Source: Clostridia bacterium (lineage in GTDB: Bacteria > Bacillota > Clostridia > Oscillospirales > CAG-272). From it: a stretch of DNA of 16,467 nucleotides. Below the pieces are notes generated by a model. It was not told the origin of the DNA. It worked only from the letters and a program-made list of their open reading frames with translations, and ran no database searches. The stretch lies in contig JAFTNI010000025.1 of the NCBI GenBank assembly GCA_017451975.1, positions 1 to 16,467 on the forward strand. The letters run 5' to 3'. Positions 14,096 to 16,467 of the stretch are shown here, in pieces. Made by a program: the position numbers and the translations under genes. Within the stretch, counting starts at the first letter, position 1, and each line of letters begins with the position of its first letter.

Positions 14096-14545
14096 ATGTT
14101 GGTTAAAAAAGTAAAAATAGGCATTTCCGCAAAGCAGTTCGAGGGCGACGTTTCATTTGATTCGGAACCCATGACCATGAACATTTTGTGCGAAGCGGTG
14201 CTTACGGAAAACGGCGATGAATTTTCCATCGAATACGACGAGCGCATAGGCGACGACGGCGGTGTTACGCATACGAAGCTTGTTTTCGGCAAAAATGCCC
14301 CCGGCAAGGTTTCTATGGTGCGCCACGGCGAGGTCAATATGGCTTGCACGTTTTTCGCGGGCGGGCGCTGCAACTGCAATTATGCGATGCAGGGCGGAAT
14401 ATCGCTCGATTTCTGCATGGTTACGAAAACGCTTTCAAACACGGTTTCTATGGCGGGCGGCACGCTTGCCATGGCGTATAATATGGAAGTGCGCGGCGTT
14501 ACACTGAGCAGAAACGAATATAAGCTCACGGTAATAAAGAGATAA
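14096..14545 (+). CDS. DUF1934 (YwiB-like) small beta-barrel protein
   Basis: 149 residues of the DUF1934 family, predicted calycin-like beta-barrels of unknown function. The order of strands is as expected: KVKIGISAKQ, then FSIEYDERIGDDGGVTHTKL (63-82 region), VSMVRHGEVNMACTFFAGG with the conserved V-x-x-x-R-x-G, then YAMQGGISLDFCMVTKTL, and a final SMAGGTLAMAYNMEV followed by LSRNEYKLTV. No signal or membrane segment. It begins 11 bases after gpmI, with an AAGG site near ATG, and ends at a strong terminator, so it is co-transcribed with gpmI. A metabolic link to glycolysis is not implied by the family. Confidence 0.85.
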   Translation: MLVKKVKIGISAKQFEGDVSFDSEPMTMNILCEAVLTENGDEFSIEYDERIGDDGGVTHTKLVFGKNAPGKVSMVRHGEVNMACTFFAGGRCNCNYAMQGGISLDFCMVTKTLSNTVSMAGGTLAMAYNMEVRGVTLSRNEYKLTVIKR

Positions 14546-14548
14546 ACG

Positions 14549-14577
14549 AAACGGCAGAGGCAACTCTGCCGTTTTGG
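14549..14577 (+). terminator. Terminator of gpmI-DUF1934
   Basis: Perfect 11-bp stem (14549-14559 with 14564-14574) with GCAA tetraloop and TTTT after it, starting just past the stop codon. Confidence 0.9.
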
Positions 14578-14666
14578 ATTTTATACACATTCAATACAAA
14601 ATAACGAAACGCAACCGAAAGTTTACATAAAGAACGGCAAAAACGGTGGATTTTCCGCCGCTTTTC

Positions 14667-14675
14667 TGCTATTAT
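14667..14675 (+). promoter_or_regulatory. Candidate extended -10 promoter of the HTH-pentapeptide gene
   Basis: TG-C-TATTAT at 14667-14675 is an extended -10 element, with a weak -35 (TGGATT, 14647-14652). A near-perfect hairpin (CGGTGGA/TCCGCCG, 14644-14660, one G:U pair) overlaps the region. GAGGTG precedes the ATG. Confidence 0.4.
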
Positions 14676-14718
14676 TTAATCATAACGCGGCGTTGAAATT
14701 TTTTAATGAGGTGATTTT

Positions 14719-15510
14719 ATGACGTTTGGCGAAAAACTGTCAAATCTTCGCAGGGAGCGTAATTACACGCAAGAGCAGCTTGCCGATATTCTCGGTGTTT
14801 CCCGTCAGTCTGTAAGCAAATGGGAAAGTGATATTGCATACCCCGAAACGGAAAAGCTGATAAAAATAAGCAAAATGTTTGAATGCTCTGTAGATTATCT
14901 TTTGAATGAGGGGGCGACGGAAAAAGAGGGCACGCCCTCAAGCGAAAAAGCGCCTTCCTTTGATATTAAAAAAATCTTTCGCGAGCGCAAAAGCGAAAAA
15001 ACCGTTATGGGCATGCCGCTTTACCATATAGGGCGCGATGCGCGCGGCTTTTTTGCCGTGGGGGTTAAGGCAAAGGGCGTTTTTGCCCTTGGACTTATGG
15101 CGCGAGGCGTTTTCTCACTCGGCCTGCTTTCACTTGGTGTGCTTTCAATAGGGCTTCTTTCTCTTGGGGCTATTTCGTTTGGCGTTCTGGCGGTGGGGCT
15201 GCTTGCCGTTGCCACACTGGCTCTGGGTGTTTTTGCGGTAGGTGCAATAAGCGTGGGCATAATTTCGCTCGGCGCGCTTTCTGTTGGCATGTTTTCCGCG
15301 GGTGCGCTTGCCGCGGGTGAATACATAGCCATGGGCGACTACGCGTATGCTATGATTGCTATAGGCGAATCTTTGGCGGAGGGAAGCGAATATTCGGCCG
15401 TTTGCGCGCTCGATGCGGCAGATACGGGGCATATTTGCGCGCTTCTTGACGAGCTTGTACCGCCGTGGTTTTCGTGGGCAAAGGAAATATTCAAATTTTT
15501 CTTGTATTAA
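14719..15510 (+). CDS. Xre-family regulator fused to a glycine-register pentapeptide-like repeat domain
   Basis: 263 residues. Residues 1-62 are a clear HTH_3 domain (LRRERNYTQEQLADILGVSR, then QSVSKWESDIAYP). Residues 63-100 are a charged linker. From residue 105 to 200 every fifth residue is glycine (19 of 20; Ala at 165). The surrounding pattern is (A/S)-hydrophobic-G-hydrophobic-hydrophobic, for example SLGVL SIGLL SLGAI SFGVL. The regular five-residue step could mean a right-handed beta-helix like pentapeptide-repeat proteins, although their central residue is usually Leu/Phe; a membrane-embedded domain is the alternative because the repeats carry no charge between about 130 and 200. The last 60 residues are acidic and not repetitive. 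Single gene, own GAGGTG site; function and target unknown. Confidence 0.85.
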   Translation: MTFGEKLSNLRRERNYTQEQLADILGVSRQSVSKWESDIAYPETEKLIKISKMFECSVDYLLNEGATEKEGTPSSEKAPSFDIKKIFRERKSEKTVMGMPLYHIGRDARGFFAVGVKAKGVFALGLMARGVFSLGLLSLGVLSIGLLSLGAISFGVLAVGLLAVATLALGVFAVGAISVGIISLGALSVGMFSAGALAAGEYIAMGDYAYAMIAIGESLAEGSEYSAVCALDAADTGHICALLDELVPPWFSWAKEIFKFFLY

Positions 15511-15546
15511 ATGGTTATTTTTGTAATAATTTTTCTTAAAAAGTTA

Positions 15547-15575
15547 TTGACATAGATATATGCGCATAATATAAT
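15547..15575 (+). promoter_or_regulatory. Consensus sigma-A promoter of the small acidic protein
   Basis: TTGACA (15547-15552), exactly 17 bases, TATAAT (15570-15575): perfect in both hexamers and spacing. The leader (15580-15617) starts with an ATATTATATAT tract and ends with GGGAGA as the ribosome-binding site. Confidence 0.93.
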
Positions 15576-15617
15576 ATCCATATATTATATATTAATCCTA
15601 AGAAGGGAGATGCGAAA

Positions 15618-15986
15618 ATGAACATTCTTAAATATAGAGAAAAAATTATTACAGGCGTTGCGGAAGAAATGATTTCTTTTATGCGCGATTGCGAGGAAGA
15701 CGGCGTTGATGCCGGTTACACGGAAGATGACGTTGAGGAATGCAAGGAAATTCTTTTTGATTATATCGATGCACTCGACGAGCTGGAAGACCCTACGGAT
15801 GAAGACATCATGGCAGAGGTTGAAAATGTTATCGTTGCGCTCAACGAGCTCAACGCAAATACAGACGACATGCTTATCGAAACCGTTGAAAGGGAAGCAA
15901 TCTGCGAAATAATTCAGGATGCTGCTGTTGAATGCGGTCTTGAAGAAGAGTACGACGACGTTACCGAAGAATGGCGCGAATGGTAA
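15618..15986 (+). CDS. Small, highly acidic protein of unknown function
   Basis: 122 residues, of which 42 are Asp/Glu and only 7 Lys/Arg. Mostly helical in appearance: residues 3-28 (with Cys25), 37-57 (DDVEECKEILFDYIDALDEL), 60-78, and 85-110 (MLIETVEREAICEIIQDAAVE). Four cysteines (25, 42, 96, 106) and a Trp-rich end (EEWREW). No signal, membrane helix or recognisable domain. The perfect promoter, strong ribosome-binding site and own terminator suggest an abundant product. The nearest neighbours are an HTH gene upstream and an rRNA operon leader downstream; neither indicates its role. Family not recognised. Confidence 0.8.
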   Translation: MNILKYREKIITGVAEEMISFMRDCEEDGVDAGYTEDDVEECKEILFDYIDALDELEDPTDEDIMAEVENVIVALNELNANTDDMLIETVEREAICEIIQDAAVECGLEEEYDDVTEEWREW

Positions 15987-15994
15987 AAAATCAA

Positions 15995-16028
15995 AAAATG
16001 CACTTCGTTTTTGGGGTGCATTTTCTCA
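15995..16028 (+). terminator. Terminator of the small acidic protein gene
   Basis: 9-bp stem AAAATGCAC/GTGCATTTT (15995-16003 with 16016-16024), with a T-rich tract after it (TCTCATTTTTTC). Confidence 0.8.
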
Positions 16029-16062
16029 TTTTTTCATCGATTGTCAATAGGCAAAAAAGGAA

Positions 16063-16266
16063 TTTTTTCAAAAAAATCAAAAAAGTTTTTTTGAAAAAAG
16101 AGAGAAAAAAGGCTAAAAAAATCGAAAAAGTAAAAAAGTTTAAAGTAAAAAACAAGGAAAAAGGGGTTGAAAAGTACGGTTTCTGCATTGTTTAGATATC
16201 AAAAACGGCAAAAATTCGATTTTTCAAAAAAAACCAAAAATTTTTTAAAAAATTTCAAAAAAAGTG
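16063..16266 (+). other. A-tract-rich region upstream of the rRNA promoter, probable UP element and curved DNA
   Basis: Almost only A/T runs, including a perfect 14-bp A/T inverted repeat (16063-16076 with 16086-16099). Alternating A and T tracts reach the -35 (AAAAATTTTTTAAAAAATTT and AAAAAAAG, about 16235-16264). Runs of this kind just upstream of rRNA promoters bind the RNA polymerase alpha subunit and raise output. No gene is seen here. Confidence 0.6.
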
Positions 16267-16295
16267 TTGACAAAATGAAAAGCATGTGCTATACT
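16267..16295 (+). promoter_or_regulatory. Probable rRNA operon promoter
   Basis: TTGACA (16267-16272), exactly 17 bases, TATACT (16290-16295), directly after an A/T-rich UP-like stretch and before an rRNA-type leader. Confidence 0.85.
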
Positions 16296-16301
16296 AGTGG
16301 A

Positions 16302-16467
16302 GCGCTGTTGAGGAAACGGCAGTGCGAACGGTCCTTGAAAATTGAACAACAAAGATTTATGATTGATTGACAAAGTCAAACAAAGAATCTCGTTAATATA
16401 CTTTGAAACTCAAAAAAGTAAAAGAAGCTAGAAAAAAGCTCTGTTAGATGTTAACCGTCTGATGACG
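16302..16467 (+). other. rRNA operon leader (5' region of the precursor), cut by the window end
   Basis: A hairpin-forming segment (GCGCTGTT near 16302 with GGCAGTGC near 16320) is followed by GTCCTTGAAAATTGAAC (16331-16347). The latter resembles the boxA-like TTTGAAAACTGAAC element that precedes 16S (and 23S) genes in Firmicutes. No 16S start (AGAGTTTGATC) is reached by 16467. Identity as an rRNA leader comes from these features plus the promoter; it has not been confirmed by the gene itself. Confidence 0.65.

Noticed and set aside
15030..15320. Periodic DNA that could suggest a tandem repeat or CRISPR-like array
   Set aside because: The period is 15 bases and reflects five-residue protein repeats with variable codons. 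No conserved DNA repeat or spacers are present.
15971..16370. Lys/Phe-rich short frames on both strands
   Set aside because: They come from A/T runs upstream of the rRNA promoter; the composition is low-complexity and no site precedes them.
16368..16403. Second TTGACA (about 16368) as a tandem rRNA promoter
   Set aside because: No -10 hexamer lies at 16-18 bases; the nearest TATACT is too far (24 bases).

Overview
The window reads as a chromosomal stretch from a spore-forming member of the Clostridia (Firmicutes), probably an uncultured gut-type lineage. The evidence is two sets of spore-germination genes (a SleC-type cortex-lytic system and GerA/GerB receptor subunits), strong Shine-Dalgarno sites, textbook sigma-A promoters, and the rbfA-nrnA-truB order common in Firmicutes. 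Gene families were recognised from sequence memory only. The taxonomy is an inference.

Layout. 1-960: an ABC-type polar amino acid transporter ATPase and its terminator. 1023-3375: three closely spaced + strand genes that look like a SleC system in pieces: a pro-domain-like protein, a SpoIID-like lytic protein with three peptidoglycan-binding repeats, and a protein with two more such repeats. 3464-3930: rplS on the - strand with a strong promoter and a structured leader. 4012-6442: GerA-like and GerB-like receptor subunits with no GerC-like gene. 6467-7810: a - strand operon (unknown 164-aa protein, ArsR/DUF2087 regulator, small Xre protein) behind a consensus promoter carrying three copies of a likely operator half-site. 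7933-11060: a - strand run rbfA, nrnA, truB and a leucine-rich-repeat lipoprotein, with a promoter in front of rbfA.

11060-12320 is the least ordinary intergenic part. It holds a block of nested palindromes, and two diverged copies of a roughly 60-bp repeat that bracket a divergent two-gene module (Xre-type regulator and a small DUF6809-like protein). 12441-14576: gpmI (cofactor-independent phosphoglycerate mutase) and a DUF1934 gene, closed by a strong terminator. 14719-15510: an Xre-type regulator whose C-terminal half is a pentapeptide-register repeat, with glycine at 19 of 20 consecutive fifth positions. 15547-15986: a very acidic small protein behind a perfect -35/-10 promoter. 16040-16467: A-tract-rich DNA, a consensus promoter and an rRNA-operon-like leader. 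The window stops before any rRNA gene, as is common where assemblies break at rRNA operons.

Functionally, the first 6.4 kb combines nutrient sensing (GerA/GerB) with cortex degradation (the SleC-like group). The middle is translation and RNA housekeeping. The strongest candidates for something less described are the split SleC arrangement, the HTH-pentapeptide fusion, and the repeat-bracketed divergent gene pair.
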